Counted from the first letter of the stretch, positions 1-9,738 are shown. The stretch: DNA of 64,000 nt from Achromobacter spanius (GCF_029637605.1 NZ_CP121261.1:3782001-3846000); one strand, 5' to 3'. The notes: a model not told the origin generated them from the sequence alone. Program-made: numbers and translations.

Positions 1-80
1 GCCTGCGGGGCAGGCGCGTACCGGTCAGGCGCCGGTATACGCGGGGATGGCTAGATTACCAAAGCGCCCGGGGCCGCGCG

Positions 81-1196
81 TCAGGCGGAAGGCGTTTTTT
101 CAGCCTGTGGCGGCAAGGGCCGCTGGGATCGTCCGGCGTCGCGTTCCTGGACCTCGTGATGGACCCATTCTCGCCACACGGCCACCAGCAGCGCCATCAA
201 CACGGGGCCGACAAACAAGCCCACGATGCCCATCGTCTTCACGCCCCCCACCAGCCCGAAGAAGGTCGGCAGAAACGGCAGTTTGACCGGGCCGCCCACC
301 AGGCGCGGGCGCAGCGTTTTGTCGACGATGAACAGTTCGACACTGCCCCAGACCATCAGCGCGATGCCCGCAACCAGATGGCCGGAGCCCACCAAATACA
401 GCGACACCAGCGTGAACGACAGCGGTGCGCCGCCCGGGATCAAGGCCATGAAGCCGGTCACCACGCCCAGCAGCACCGGCGACGGCACGCCCGCCACCCA
501 GTACGCAATGCCCAGCACCAGACCTTCGCCCAGGGCAATCAGACCCATGCCCGTGACGGTGGAATTGATGGTGGCCGGCACCACGCGCGAAAAACGCTGC
601 CAGCGGGCCGGCAGGATGCGTTCGCCCAGCACGTCCAATTGCGCCACCATGCGCACGCCGTCCTTGTAGACGAAGAACAGCGTGATCAGCATGAACAGCA
701 CGGTCAGTAACAGCTGGAACACGTTGCCCGTGGCCGCCAGCACCATGCGGTAGATGTTGCCCAGGTGCTCGCCGCTGACCGCCTCGACCAGTTCGCCCAG
801 CGCATGCGGCTGGCCAATATAGGATTCCCAGTACTCGCCCAGGCGTTCGCCGAAGACGGGCATGGACGAGATCCAGTTGGGCACCGCCACCCCGTGGCGG
901 TTGGCCGCGATGGCCCAGGCGAAGAAGGTGCTGGCTTCCTTGATGGCGTAGGACAGCGCGAATGACATCGGCACGATCAGCACCACGACGACCATCAGCA
1001 AGGCCAAGGAAGCCGCTATTGCCGTACGGCCACCGCAGCGCACGACCAGGCGCCGGTACAGCGGCCAGGTGGCCAGGCCGATAATCATTGCCGCCAGGGC
1101 GGGGACGAGGAATCCGCTAAGGAAGTACACCCCTGCCAACAGCACAAGCAGCAGCAGCCAACGGGCGATCAGGTAAGCGGGAAGTACAGGCTGCAT
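81..1196 (-). CDS. AI-2E (PerM) family transporter
   Basis: Integral membrane protein of 371 aa in the AI-2E/PerM permease family. The family includes exporters of autoinducer-like molecules and cation antiporters, so the substrate cannot be told from sequence. Hydrophobic segments lie at about residues 10-46, 58-82, 155-177, 215-275, 278-295 and 310-345. The loop between the second and third is hydrophilic, as is usual in the family, and conserved-looking PGGAPLSF and PRLVGGPV motifs fall in the C-terminal membrane half. The last 30 residues are a charged cytoplasmic tail. It stands alone on the minus strand, downstream of axyR and separated from it by a hairpin terminator. Family call is firm; role is not. 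Confidence 0.85.
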   Translation of the reverse strand: MQPVLPAYLIARWLLLLVLLAGVYFLSGFLVPALAAMIIGLATWPLYRRLVVRCGGRTAIAASLALLMVVVVLIVPMSFALSYAIKEASTFFAWAIAANRHGVAVPNWISSMPVFGERLGEYWESYIGQPHALGELVEAVSGEHLGNIYRMVLAATGNVFQLLLTVLFMLITLFFVYKDGVRMVAQLDVLGERILPARWQRFSRVVPATINSTVTGMGLIALGEGLVLGIAYWVAGVPSPVLLGVVTGFMALIPGGAPLSFTLVSLYLVGSGHLVAGIALMVWGSVELFIVDKTLRPRLVGGPVKLPFLPTFFGLVGGVKTMGIVGLFVGPVLMALLVAVWREWVHHEVQERDAGRSQRPLPPQAEKTPSA

Positions 1197-1254
1197 AGAG
1201 CGGATCGACAGTAAGGGCGTTGTAGGCTTTGACTGTCGGACTATACAGACGTTT

Positions 1255-1284
1255 CAAAAAATACGAGGGACACGATCCCTGTAT
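1255..1284 (-). terminator. Rho-independent terminator after axyR
   Basis: Read on the minus strand, ATACAGGGA and TCCCTCGTAT form a stem around a 5-nt loop, followed directly by a run of six T. It lies 77 bp beyond the LysR stop codon and before the permease gene, so the two minus-strand genes are probably separate units. Confidence 0.7.
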
Positions 1285-1360
1285 TTACTACGGGGTTTCC
1301 CGTGGTCTGACTGCGTGGCGTGAACGCGTGACGCGCCACCGGACGCGCCACGCTCAGGGC

Positions 1361-2473
1361 TTACAGCGCGTACTCGGCCGCTTCTTCGCGCGGGCTGCGA
1401 CGGCGCGGCGGAGTTTGGGCCAGACCCGCTTGGGCCAAACCGGTTTGAGCCAATACGGGCTCGGCTTGGGGCTGAGCCGCCGGCGCGCCCATTGTCATGG
1501 CGCTGGGCATGCCCAGTTGACGCTGGTAGACGCCGCAACTGGCCGCCGCCGGGTCGGTTTCGTCACGGCCGCTAAGCAAGGGGCATCCGGCGAACAATTC
1601 CGCCACCCAGTCGGTAAAGGCGCGCACCTTGGGCGACAACTGCCGGCTTTGCGGGTACAGCACCGAAATCGCGGTGGAGCTGGGTTTCCACTGCGGCAGG
1701 ATCTCGATCAGCTCGCCCGACTGCAAATAGGGCAACGCCATATAGCGGGCCACTTGTATCAGGCCGAATCCCTTCAAGCCGCAATCCAGATAGGCGCCGG
1801 CTTCATTCACCGCCACCGTGCCCTTCATGTCCACTTCCTGATGCTTGCCGTCCACCTTGAAGTCCCACGCGCAGTTACGGCCCGTGCGGCTCATGAAGTA
1901 ATGCACCGCGTGGTGGTCGCGCAACGATTCGATGGTTTGCGGCATGCCATGGCGCGCCACATAGGTGGGCGACGCGCAGGTAACCGTCTGCAGGGTGCCG
2001 ATACGGCGCGCCACCAGGCTGGAATCTTCCAGGTCGCCCGCGCGGATCACGCAGTCCACGGCCTCTTGCACCATATCCACCGGGCGGTCGCCCAGGCCAA
2101 GCACCAGCTCGACGTCGGGGTATTTGTCGTGGAAATCACACAATGCGGGAATCAGGATCAGCCGCCCGATGCAGGTCGGCACATCGATGCGCAACCGCCC
2201 TTTCAGGCGCAGCGCCGCTTCCTGGAAGCAGGCCTCGGTTTCTTCGACGTCTGCCAGGATGCGCACGCAGTGCTGGTAATAGCCCGCGCCGTCCGGCGTC
2301 AGGCCGATACGGCGCGTGGTGCGGTTGAGCAGGCGCACGCCCAGCAGGCGTTCGAGGTTCTGGATGATGGTGGTGACGGTGGTGCGCGGTAGCGAGAGGC
2401 TGTCGGCCGCCCGCGTGAAGCTGTTGGCGTCCACGACGCGCACAAACACCTGCATAGCCTGAAAACGGTCCAT
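1361..2473 (-). CDS. axyR: LysR-type regulator beside the RND pump (AxyR-like)
   Basis: LysR-type regulator divergent from the efflux operon; a LysR gene in this place is the reported arrangement for axyABM of Achromobacter, where it is called axyR. The start is placed at ATG 2473 because residues from there (MDRFQAMQVFVRVVDANSFT) begin a typical LysR winged helix-turn-helix; an upstream ATG at 2545 would add 24 residues that do not fit the family. The resulting 370 aa exceed the usual 300. The extra C-terminal part, from about residue 300, is low complexity and Ala/Gln/Pro-rich with a repeated AQTGLAQ-like unit. Expected to bind the divergent promoter region and set pump level. Name rests on synteny. 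Confidence 0.8.
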   Translation of the reverse strand: MDRFQAMQVFVRVVDANSFTRAADSLSLPRTTVTTIIQNLERLLGVRLLNRTTRRIGLTPDGAGYYQHCVRILADVEETEACFQEAALRLKGRLRIDVPTCIGRLILIPALCDFHDKYPDVELVLGLGDRPVDMVQEAVDCVIRAGDLEDSSLVARRIGTLQTVTCASPTYVARHGMPQTIESLRDHHAVHYFMSRTGRNCAWDFKVDGKHQEVDMKGTVAVNEAGAYLDCGLKGFGLIQVARYMALPYLQSGELIEILPQWKPSSTAISVLYPQSRQLSPKVRAFTDWVAELFAGCPLLSGRDETDPAAASCGVYQRQLGMPSAMTMGAPAAQPQAEPVLAQTGLAQAGLAQTPPRRRSPREEAAEYAL

Positions 2474-2857
2474 GGCAACGGTGTCCTTTAGGCAAATAAG
2501 TCGGGGTGAACGGAGCATAACCCGATTTCGGCGCTGATTAGTCATCCGTGTCGAACAGTGTTGCCGAAATAACTGAGTTTATCCGGCCCCACAAAACACT
2601 CAGAATGCAAACCATCTTGAAGTGCCCTTGCCTCCCGGCGATCCCACAGGGCATGTCAATCCTCAGCTTTCCGTCCCCGTAGAAACCAGCCGCCAACTGG
2701 GTTTTCTGCCTCGGGATCCCAACTCTGTTGAATGTTGCGATGCAGCATAAGCAAGGTCCAACGGATGCTCAGGACTGCCATGCCCGACCGCCGCGGCCGC
2801 CTCCGCCCCAGGCCCAAACAAGCGCGCTTTCGCACCTATACCACTCAAGGAAACATC
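2474..2857. promoter_or_regulatory. Divergent axyR/axyA control region
   Basis: A 384-bp stretch without a supported gene. It separates the divergent regulator and pump genes and must hold both promoters. An inverted repeat CTGAGT (2573-2578) / ACTCAG (2598-2603) with 19 bp between the arms is the best operator candidate I see. A purine-rich AAGGAAA sits just ahead of the axyA ATG at 2858. No promoter hexamers are convincing. Confidence 0.4.
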
Positions 2858-4054
2858 ATGGTTTCGCGTAATCGTATTGCTTTGCTCGTTGTTTTTGCTG
2901 CCGTGCTGGCGGCCGGAGGCGGCTACGCCCTGACCCGCGGCCCCGCCGGCGGCAATGTCGCCATGGCCCAGGGCGCCCCGGCCGCCCCGCCCGTGGAAGT
3001 GGCCGAAGTGGTCAACAAGACCATCGTGGACTGGCAGCGCTATTCCGGCCGCCTGGAAGCCATCGACCGCGTCGACATCCGCCCGCTGGTGTCGGGCACC
3101 CTGACCAAAGTGCATTTCCAGGACGGCAGCATCGTCAAGAAGGGCGACGTGCTCTTCACCATCGACCCGCGCCCCTACAAGGCCGAGGTGGACCGCGCCG
3201 CCGCCGCCCTGACCGCGGCCCGCGCCCGCGCCTCCTACACCGCCGCCGATCTTGCGCGCGGCCAGCGCCTGCTGAAGGACAACGCCATCGCCCGCCGCGA
3301 TTTCGAGGAAAAGCAGAACGCCGCCCGCGAAGCCGCCGCCAACCTGCAAGGCGCGCAGGCCGCGCTGGACTACGCCAAGCTGAACCTGGGCTACACCAGC
3401 ATCGAAGCGCCGGTTGACGGCCGCGTGTCGCGCGCCGAAGTCACCGAGGGCAACGTGGTGGCCGCCGGCGCCGGTTCGGTGCCGCTGACGACCCTGGTGT
3501 CGGTGTCGAAGATGTACGCATCGTTCGACGTGGACGAACAAACCTTCCTGAAGTACGTCAACCCCGCCCGCAACGACAAGGCGGGCTCGGTGCCGGTTCA
3601 ACTGGGCCTGGCGAACGAAGAAGGTTATTCGCGCACGGGCGTCGTGCAGTCGGTGGACAACCGGCTGGATGCCACCTCGGGCACGATCCGTGTGCGCGCC
3701 GAGTTCGACAACGCCGACGGCTCGCTCTTGCCCGGTTTATATGCCCGCGTGCGCCTGGGCGGCAGCGAGCCCCGTTCCGCCGTGCTGATCGATGAGAAGG
3801 CCATCGGCACCGACCAGGACAAGCGCTACGTGCTGGTGCTGGACGACAAGAACCACGCCGTCTACCGCCAGATCAAGCTGGGCGCCAACCAGGAAGGCCT
3901 GCGGGTCGTGGATTCCGGGCTTGCCGTCGGCGACCGCATTGTCGTCAACGGCTTGCAACGCATCCGCCCCGGTGACGCCGTGACCCCCACCGTCGTGCCC
4001 ATGGTCGCCGCCAAGCGCGCGCCGGTGCAGACCGCCGCGGCCCAAGTCCAGTAA
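2858..4054 (+). CDS. axyA: RND efflux periplasmic adaptor (AxyA)
   Basis: Membrane fusion protein linking the inner-membrane RND pump to the outer-membrane channel (MexA/AcrA family), 398 aa. The start at 2858 follows AAGGAAA and opens an N-terminal hydrophobic anchor (about residues 7-25). Then come the barrel-sandwich/lipoyl part (RPLVSGTLTKVHFQDG, about 75-90), an Ala-rich alpha-helical hairpin (about 105-165), the second half-lipoyl motif (YTSIEAPVDGRVSR) and beta-barrel and membrane-proximal domains ending near residue 375. It is the first gene of a three-gene operon with axyB 26 bp downstream. In Achromobacter this pump exports beta-lactams and other drugs, which is established knowledge for AxyABM rather than something seen here. 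Confidence 0.92.
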   Translation: MVSRNRIALLVVFAAVLAAGGGYALTRGPAGGNVAMAQGAPAAPPVEVAEVVNKTIVDWQRYSGRLEAIDRVDIRPLVSGTLTKVHFQDGSIVKKGDVLFTIDPRPYKAEVDRAAAALTAARARASYTAADLARGQRLLKDNAIARRDFEEKQNAAREAAANLQGAQAALDYAKLNLGYTSIEAPVDGRVSRAEVTEGNVVAAGAGSVPLTTLVSVSKMYASFDVDEQTFLKYVNPARNDKAGSVPVQLGLANEEGYSRTGVVQSVDNRLDATSGTIRVRAEFDNADGSLLPGLYARVRLGGSEPRSAVLIDEKAIGTDQDKRYVLVLDDKNHAVYRQIKLGANQEGLRVVDSGLAVGDRIVVNGLQRIRPGDAVTPTVVPMVAAKRAPVQTAAAQVQ

Positions 4055-4080
4055 GGCCCGCGCGTCTTCAGAGAACGTTC

Positions 4081-7000
4081 ATGAATATCTCAAAGTTCTT
4101 CATCGACCGGCCGATCTTCGCCGGTGTGCTGTCCATCCTGGTGCTGTTGGCCGGCCTGCTGGCCATGTTCCAACTGCCCATTTCCGAATACCCGGAAGTC
4201 GTGCCGCCGTCGGTGGTGGTGCGCGCGCAGTATCCGGGCGCCAACCCCAAGGTCATCGCCGAGACCGTCGCGTCGCCGCTGGAAGAATCCATCAACGGCG
4301 TCGAAGACATGCTGTACATGCAGTCGCAAGCCAATAGCGACGGCAACCTGACGCTGACGGTCAACTTCAAGCTGGGCGTGGACCCGGACAAGGCGCAGCA
4401 ACTGGTGCAGAACCGCGTGTCGCAAGCGCTGCCGCGCCTGCCGCCGGACGTGCAACGCCTGGGCGTGACCACGGCCAAGAGTTCGCCCACGCTGACGCTG
4501 GTGGTGCACCTGATCTCGCCTAACGACCGCTACGACATCACCTACCTGCGCAACTACGCAATCCTGAACATCAAGGATCGCCTGGCTCGCATCACGGGCG
4601 TGGGTGAAGTCACGGTGTGGGGCTCGGGCAACTACTCGATGCGCATCTGGCTGGACCCGCAAAAGGTCGCCCAGCGTGGCATGACGGCGTCGGAAGTCGT
4701 GGCCGCCATCCGCGAACAAAACGTGCAGGTGGCTGCCGGCGTGATCGGTGCATCGCCCACGCAAGGCGACGTGCCGCTGCAACTGAACGTGAATACGCGC
4801 GGCCGGCTGCAAACCGAGGAAGAGTTCCGCGACATCATCCTGAAGACCTCGCCCGATGGCGCCGTGACCTATCTGTCCGACGTTGCCCGCGTGGAACTGG
4901 ACGCCCAGGAATACGGCCTGCGTTCGCTGCTGGACAACAAGCAGGCGGTGGGCATGGGCATCATGCAGTCGCCGGGCGCCAATGCCTTGGACGTGTCGTC
5001 CCAGGTGCGCGCCGCCATGGCCGAACTGTCGCAAGACTTCCCGCCGGGCGTGGAATACCGCATCGAATACGACCCCACGCAGTTCGTGCGGTCCAGTATC
5101 GAAGCCGTGGTGCACACGCTGCTGGAAGCCATTGCACTGGTGGTGCTGGTGGTGATCCTGTTCCTGCAAACCTGGCGCGCATCGATCATTCCGCTGCTGG
5201 CAGTGCCGGTTTCCATCGTGGGGACGTTCGCGCTGCTGCTGGTGTTCGGCTATTCCATCAACGCGCTGTCACTCTTCGGGATGGTGCTTGCCATCGGGAT
5301 TGTGGTGGACGATGCGATCGTGGTGGTGGAAAACGTGGAACGCAACATCGCGGCGGGCTTGAGTCCACGCGACGCAACGTATCGGGCCATGCGTGAAGTC
5401 AGCGGCCCCATCATCGCCATCGCGCTGACGCTGTGCGCCGTATTCGTGCCGCTGGCCTTCATGACGGGCCTGACCGGCCAGTTCTACAAGCAGTTCGCCA
5501 TGACCATCGCCATTTCGACGGTGATCTCGGCCTTCAACTCGCTGACCCTGTCGCCCGCGCTGTCGGCCCTGCTGCTGAAAAGCCATCACGACAAGCCGGA
5601 TTGGCTGACCCGCGGCATGAACCGCGTCTTCGGCCGCTTCTTCAACTGGTTCAACAACATGTTCGGCCGCGCGTCCGAGTCCTACGGCACGGGTGTGTCG
5701 CGGGTGATCCGCCGCAAGGCAGGCGCCATGGGCGTGTACGCGGTGCTGGTGGCCGCGACGCTTGGCGTGTCGTACCTGGTGCCCGGCGGCTTCGTGCCCG
5801 CGCAGGACAAGCAGTACCTGATCGGCTTCACGCAGTTGCCCAACGGCGCGTCGCTGGACCGCACGGAAGCGGTGATCCGCCGCATGAGCGATATCGCCCT
5901 GAAAGAACCCGGCGTGCAATCCGCGATTGCGTTCCCCGGCCTGTCGATCAACGGCTTCACCAACAGTTCCAGCGCCGGCATCGTGTTCGTCACGCTCAAG
6001 CCCTTTGCCGAACGCAAGAGCGCCGAGCTGTCGGGCGACGCCATTGCCGCATCGCTGAACCAGAAGTTTGCCGCCATTCAGGACTCGTTCATTGCCGTGT
6101 TCCCGCCCCCGCCCGTGATGGGCCTGGGCACGCTGGGCGGCTTCAAGCTGCAACTGGAAGACCGCGCGGCGCTGGGCTATGCCGAACTGGACAAGGCCAA
6201 GCAGGCCTTCCTGGCAAAGGCGCGCGAAACGCCTGAACTGGGCCCGGCGTTCTCCAGCTATGAAATCAACGTGCCGCAATTGGATGTGGACCTGGACCGC
6301 GTGAAGGCCAAGCAGCTGGGTGTGCCGGTGACGGAAGTGTTCGACACCATGCAGATCTACCTGGGCTCGATGTACGTGAACGACTTCAACCGCTTTGGCC
6401 GCGTGTTCCAGGTGCGGGCGCAAGCCGATGCCCAGTTCCGCGCGCATGCCGACGACATCCTGCAACTGAAGACCCGCAACGCGGCGGGCGACATGGTTCC
6501 GCTGTCGTCCTTGGTGACGGTCAACCAAACGTTCGGCCCGGAAATGGTGGTGCGCTACAACGGCTACACCGCCGCCGACATCAACGGCGGCCCGGCGCCC
6601 GGCTATTCGTCTGACCAGGCGCAAGCCGCGGCGGAACGTGTCGCCGCCGAAACGCTGCCGCGTGGCGTGAAGTTCGAATGGACCGACCTGACGTATCAGC
6701 AGATCCTGGCGGGCAATGCCGGCTTGTGGGTGTTCCCCATCAGCGTGCTGTTGGTGTTCCTGGTGCTGGCCGCGTTGTACGAAAGCCTGACCTTGCCGCT
6801 GGCCGTGATCCTGATCGTGCCAATGAGCATCCTGGCCGCGCTGACGGGTGTGTACCTGACGGGCAACGACAACAACATCTTCACGCAGATCGGCTTGATG
6901 GTGCTGGTGGGCTTGTCGGCGAAGAACGCGATTCTGATCGTGGAGTTTGCCCGAGAGCTTGAGATGAGTGGCCGCACGCCGCTGGAAGCCGCGATTGAAG

Positions 7001-7296
7001 CCAGCCGCCTGCGTCTGCGCCCGATCTTGATGACGTCCATCGCCTTCATCATGGGTGTGGTGCCGCTGGTGCTGTCGTCGGGCGCCGGTTCGGAAATGCG
7101 CCATGCGATGGGGGTGGCCGTGTTCTTCGGGATGTTGGGCGTGACCTTGTTCGGCCTGTTCCTGACGCCGGTGTTCTACGTGTTGCTGCGTTCGCTGGGC
7201 GGCAAGCCGCTGCATTCGGCGGCCCCGCATGAAGCGCCAGAGTGCGCGCCGCACATCGACACGAACGCGCCGCCCACCACGCAGCCTCACGCCTGA
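4081..7296 (+). CDS. axyB: RND efflux inner-membrane transporter (AxyB)
   Basis: Proton-driven multidrug transporter of the HAE1/MexB family, 1071 aa, within the usual length range. The N-terminus MNISKFFIDRPIFAGVLSI is the family hallmark. Two repeats, each of one TM helix, a large periplasmic domain and five TM helices, are visible. The proton-relay motif GIVVDDAIVVVENVER lies near residue 405 and supplies the paired Asp residues of TM4; the TM10 Lys is in GLSAKNAILIVEFA near residue 945. The C-terminal 35 residues are a polar tail. Second gene of the axyABM operon; a weak AGAGAA precedes the ATG. Confidence 0.95.
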   Translation: MNISKFFIDRPIFAGVLSILVLLAGLLAMFQLPISEYPEVVPPSVVVRAQYPGANPKVIAETVASPLEESINGVEDMLYMQSQANSDGNLTLTVNFKLGVDPDKAQQLVQNRVSQALPRLPPDVQRLGVTTAKSSPTLTLVVHLISPNDRYDITYLRNYAILNIKDRLARITGVGEVTVWGSGNYSMRIWLDPQKVAQRGMTASEVVAAIREQNVQVAAGVIGASPTQGDVPLQLNVNTRGRLQTEEEFRDIILKTSPDGAVTYLSDVARVELDAQEYGLRSLLDNKQAVGMGIMQSPGANALDVSSQVRAAMAELSQDFPPGVEYRIEYDPTQFVRSSIEAVVHTLLEAIALVVLVVILFLQTWRASIIPLLAVPVSIVGTFALLLVFGYSINALSLFGMVLAIGIVVDDAIVVVENVERNIAAGLSPRDATYRAMREVSGPIIAIALTLCAVFVPLAFMTGLTGQFYKQFAMTIAISTVISAFNSLTLSPALSALLLKSHHDKPDWLTRGMNRVFGRFFNWFNNMFGRASESYGTGVSRVIRRKAGAMGVYAVLVAATLGVSYLVPGGFVPAQDKQYLIGFTQLPNGASLDRTEAVIRRMSDIALKEPGVQSAIAFPGLSINGFTNSSSAGIVFVTLKPFAERKSAELSGDAIAASLNQKFAAIQDSFIAVFPPPPVMGLGTLGGFKLQLEDRAALGYAELDKAKQAFLAKARETPELGPAFSSYEINVPQLDVDLDRVKAKQLGVPVTEVFDTMQIYLGSMYVNDFNRFGRVFQVRAQADAQFRAHADDILQLKTRNAAGDMVPLSSLVTVNQTFGPEMVVRYNGYTAADINGGPAPGYSSDQAQAAAERVAAETLPRGVKFEWTDLTYQQILAGNAGLWVFPISVLLVFLVLAALYESLTLPLAVILIVPMSILAALTGVYLTGNDNNIFTQIGLMVLVGLSAKNAILIVEFARELEMSGRTPLEAAIEASRLRLRPILMTSIAFIMGVVPLVLSSGAGSEMRHAMGVAVFFGMLGVTLFGLFLTPVFYVLLRSLGGKPLHSAAPHEAPECAPHIDTNAPPTTQPHA

Positions 7297-7364
7297 AGTT
7301 GGCCAGAAGAGAAGCCAGCGCGTCTTGCCCCACAAGGCAAGGCGCGCGCCAAAGAGAATTCATC

Positions 7365-8843
7365 ATGATCCAAAGACTGACCCGCGGTTCCGCCCTGCTT
7401 GCCGTCCTGCTCGTGCTGGCCGGCTGCGCGGTGGGCCCCACCTACGAAAAGCCCTCCGCCGCCGCGCCGGCGGCCTTCAAGGAAGCGGCCCTGCCCGCGT
7501 CTGAAGCCGGCACCTGGAAGCCCGCCGAACCGTCGGAAGACGCGCTGCGCGGCGCCTGGTGGAAGGTGTTCGGCGACGAAGGCCTGAACCAGTTGGAAGA
7601 AGAAGCGCAGCAGGCCAACCAGAACCTGCAAGCCGCCGCCGCCCGTCTGGCGCAGTCGCGCGCACTGCAACGCGAGGCCCGCGCCGGTTTCTTCCCGACG
7701 CTGGACGCGGCCTTTGGCCCGAACCGCCAGCGTCCGTCGGCCGTGTCGCAAGGCCTGCCCGACGGCACGTCCACCAGCCCGGTGACGACGTGGCGCGCGC
7801 AAGGCGCCGTGTCGTATGAAGCCGACCTGTTTGGCCGCGTGGCATCCACCGCGGACGCCGCCACCGCCGACGCCCAGCAAAGCGAGGCGCTGTACCGCTC
7901 GGTGCTGCTGGCCTTGCAGGCCGACGTGGCATCGACCTACTTCCTGGTCCGCGAGCAGGACGCCGAATCGCAGCTTTACCACCAGACGGTCAAGCTGCGC
8001 ACCGACACGCTGCAATTGATCCAGCGCCGTTTCGACGCCGGCGACATCAGCGAACTGGACCTGGCGCGCGCCAAGTCCGAACTGGCCTCCGCGCAGTCGG
8101 AAGCGCTGGGCATCGACCGCCGCCGCGCCGCCGCCGAACACGCGCTGGCCGTGCTGCTGGGCCGCGCCCCGTCTGACTTCACGATGCCGCCGCAGCCGAT
8201 TGAAAAGGTGGCGCTGTCGATTCCGGCAGGCTTGCCGTCCACCTTGCTGGAACGCCGCCCCGACATCGCCGCCGCCGAACGCGCCATGGCCGCCGCCAAT
8301 GCCCGCGTGGGCGCGGCCAAGTCCGCGTTCTTCCCGCGCCTGGACATCACCGGCGCCTTTGGTTATGAATCGTCCGACCTGGGCAACCTGTTCCAGTGGT
8401 CCAGCCGCACGTTCCTGCTGGGCCCCCTGGTGGGCGCCGCGCTGTCGATGCCCATCTTCGACGGCGGCCGCCGTCAGGCCGGCCTGGACCGCGCCCGCGC
8501 CGTGTACGAGGAAGACGTTGCCGTGTATCGCCAGACGGTGCTGAACGCCTTCCGCGAAGTGGAAGACAATTTGGCCAACCTGCGCATCCTGGCCGACCAG
8601 ACCAAGGCGCAAGACGCCGCCGTGCAAGCTTCGGCCCGCGCCGCGATGCTGTCGCACACGCAGTATCGCGAAGGTAGCATCAGCTACCTGGACGTGATCG
8701 AAGCCGACCGCAGCGTGCTGCTGCAGCAACGCGTTGCCGTACAGTTGAGCGGCGAACAGGCCCGCTCGGCGGTAGCCTTGATCCGCGCCATCGGCGGCGG
8801 CTGGGACAACCCCGTCCCCCCGGATTCAGTGGCAGCCCGGTAG
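7365..8843 (+). CDS. axyM: RND outer-membrane channel lipoprotein (AxyM, OprM family)
   Basis: Outer-membrane factor of the pump, 492 aa, NodT/OprM type. The start at 7365 is chosen because it opens a lipoprotein signal with lipobox LAGC (Cys at residue 19) followed by AVGPTYEKP, the typical mature N-terminus. Two TolC-like repeats follow (about 55-260 and 265-475), with the helical barrel motif SYLDVIEADRSVLL near the end. Third gene of the operon. The stop codon TAG (8841-8843) is part of a palindromic repeat that starts at 8840, so the last residues may have been set by that element's insertion. Confidence 0.93.
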   Translation: MIQRLTRGSALLAVLLVLAGCAVGPTYEKPSAAAPAAFKEAALPASEAGTWKPAEPSEDALRGAWWKVFGDEGLNQLEEEAQQANQNLQAAAARLAQSRALQREARAGFFPTLDAAFGPNRQRPSAVSQGLPDGTSTSPVTTWRAQGAVSYEADLFGRVASTADAATADAQQSEALYRSVLLALQADVASTYFLVREQDAESQLYHQTVKLRTDTLQLIQRRFDAGDISELDLARAKSELASAQSEALGIDRRRAAAEHALAVLLGRAPSDFTMPPQPIEKVALSIPAGLPSTLLERRPDIAAAERAMAAANARVGAAKSAFFPRLDITGAFGYESSDLGNLFQWSSRTFLLGPLVGAALSMPIFDGGRRQAGLDRARAVYEEDVAVYRQTVLNAFREVEDNLANLRILADQTKAQDAAVQASARAAMLSHTQYREGSISYLDVIEADRSVLLQQRVAVQLSGEQARSAVALIRAIGGGWDNPVPPDSVAAR

Positions 8844-8906
8844 GATGGGTAAAGCGCGGCAGGGGTCGACCAAAGAACACGACTTTTGAACGCGCGTAAC
8901 CCATCA
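8840..8906 (-). repeat. 67-bp palindromic element, copy A
   Basis: Runs from GTAGGATGGGT to ACCCATCA, with inner GCGC-type arms and AAAGAACAC in the loop. Its TAG is the stop codon of axyM. It is in inverted orientation relative to the array at the right end of the window. Confidence 0.85.
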
Positions 8907-8920
8907 CACGATGCCAAACC

Positions 8921-8987
8921 CGTAGGATGGGTGAAGCGCGGCACAGTCTGGCCTAGCACCCAAACGCCAATCGCGCGTAACCCATCA
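8921..8987 (-). repeat. 67-bp palindromic element, copy B
   Basis: Same orientation as copy A, 14 bp further on; it starts CGTAGGATGGGT and ends ACCCATCA. Lies in the convergent gap between axyM and the minus-strand gene at 9098. It is not itself at a gene end. Confidence 0.85.
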
Positions 8988-9035
8988 TGCAACGGTTGCT
9001 GTGTGGCTAAGCTTCAGAAGAACTGTGGCGCTGCT

Positions 9036-9102
9036 TGATGGGTTTCGCGCGATTGGCAATTTTGTTCTATTGAAATCCCTGCCGCGCTGCACCCATCCTA
9101 CG
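9036..9102 (+). repeat. 67-bp palindromic element, copy C
   Basis: Starts TGATGGGTTTCGCGCGA and ends ACCCATCCTACG. Its right end supplies the stop codon (TAG on the minus strand, 9098-9100) of the neighbouring membrane-protein gene. Confidence 0.85.
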
Positions 9103-9676
9103 GTTGGGGTTTCTCGCGTTGCGCCACGCGCTGCGCCACGCGGTATCCGGCGAAGACATAGAACGCCGCGCTGTTCACGACCAGCCATGCGCCCAACCCG
9201 CCCAGCAGCGCTACCACCGGCCCCACGGCGCGCACCCCGCCTTGGGTCCATACCGCCACGCCCAGGGCGCCGATTGTCACCAGCGCCAGCACCAGCCACT
9301 TCACCACCACCAATCCGGCGGACCTGCCCGCCATCACCCACACCACGCCTATCGCCAGGGCCAGCGCCGTGCCCGCGCAGACCGCCACCAACGCGAACGC
9401 CGCCCACGCGGCGCCGGCGGATCGCAGCAACAGGCTCAGCACCTCAATCCCCACGCCTAAGCCGCCCGTCATGACCAGCACCGCCAGCGCCAACGGCGAC
9501 CACATGCCCGGCGGCGCGCGGCGGGCGTCCATGTCGGCCACGAAGCGGTGCATCGCCGATGACGCCATCGGGTCGTCCGCATCCTCCGTGCCGGACAGCG
9601 CCGCCTCTACCTTGCGGCATTGCGCGATCAATGTGTTCAGTCCGGCCTTGGGCCTGTCGTCGGTTGAGGGCATCAC
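9098..9676 (-). CDS. Hypothetical membrane protein
   Basis: I do not recognise a family. The 192-aa product has a hydrophilic N-terminus (about residues 1-60) followed by four hydrophobic segments near 62-85, 88-112, 120-140 and 148-172, and a polar tail with a repeated VAQR. It is a single gene, convergent with axyM. Its stop codon TAG is the right end of a palindromic element, so the C-terminus may have been cut or extended by that element. A second in-frame ATG follows the first directly. Function unknown. Confidence 0.65.
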   Translation of the reverse strand: MMPSTDDRPKAGLNTLIAQCRKVEAALSGTEDADDPMASSAMHRFVADMDARRAPPGMWSPLALAVLVMTGGLGVGIEVLSLLLRSAGAAWAAFALVAVCAGTALALAIGVVWVMAGRSAGLVVVKWLVLALVTIGALGVAVWTQGGVRAVGPVVALLGGLGAWLVVNSAAFYVFAGYRVAQRVAQREKPQP

Positions 9677-9738
9677 AGTCTAGTCATCGTCCCATCGCAG
9701 TCAAATCATGGTCGGGTCTTCGTCACTTCACCGTCACC

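Noticed and set aside
1..80. Short hairpin GCCTGC-GGG-GCAGGC and inverted repeat near 18-38
   Set aside because: No T-run or gene end is visible to make it a terminator, and the left neighbour is outside the window.
2732..2857. Upstream extension of axyA
   Set aside because: It adds 42 basic residues ahead of the hydrophobic anchor; the ATG at 2858 has a ribosome site and the usual MexA-type start.
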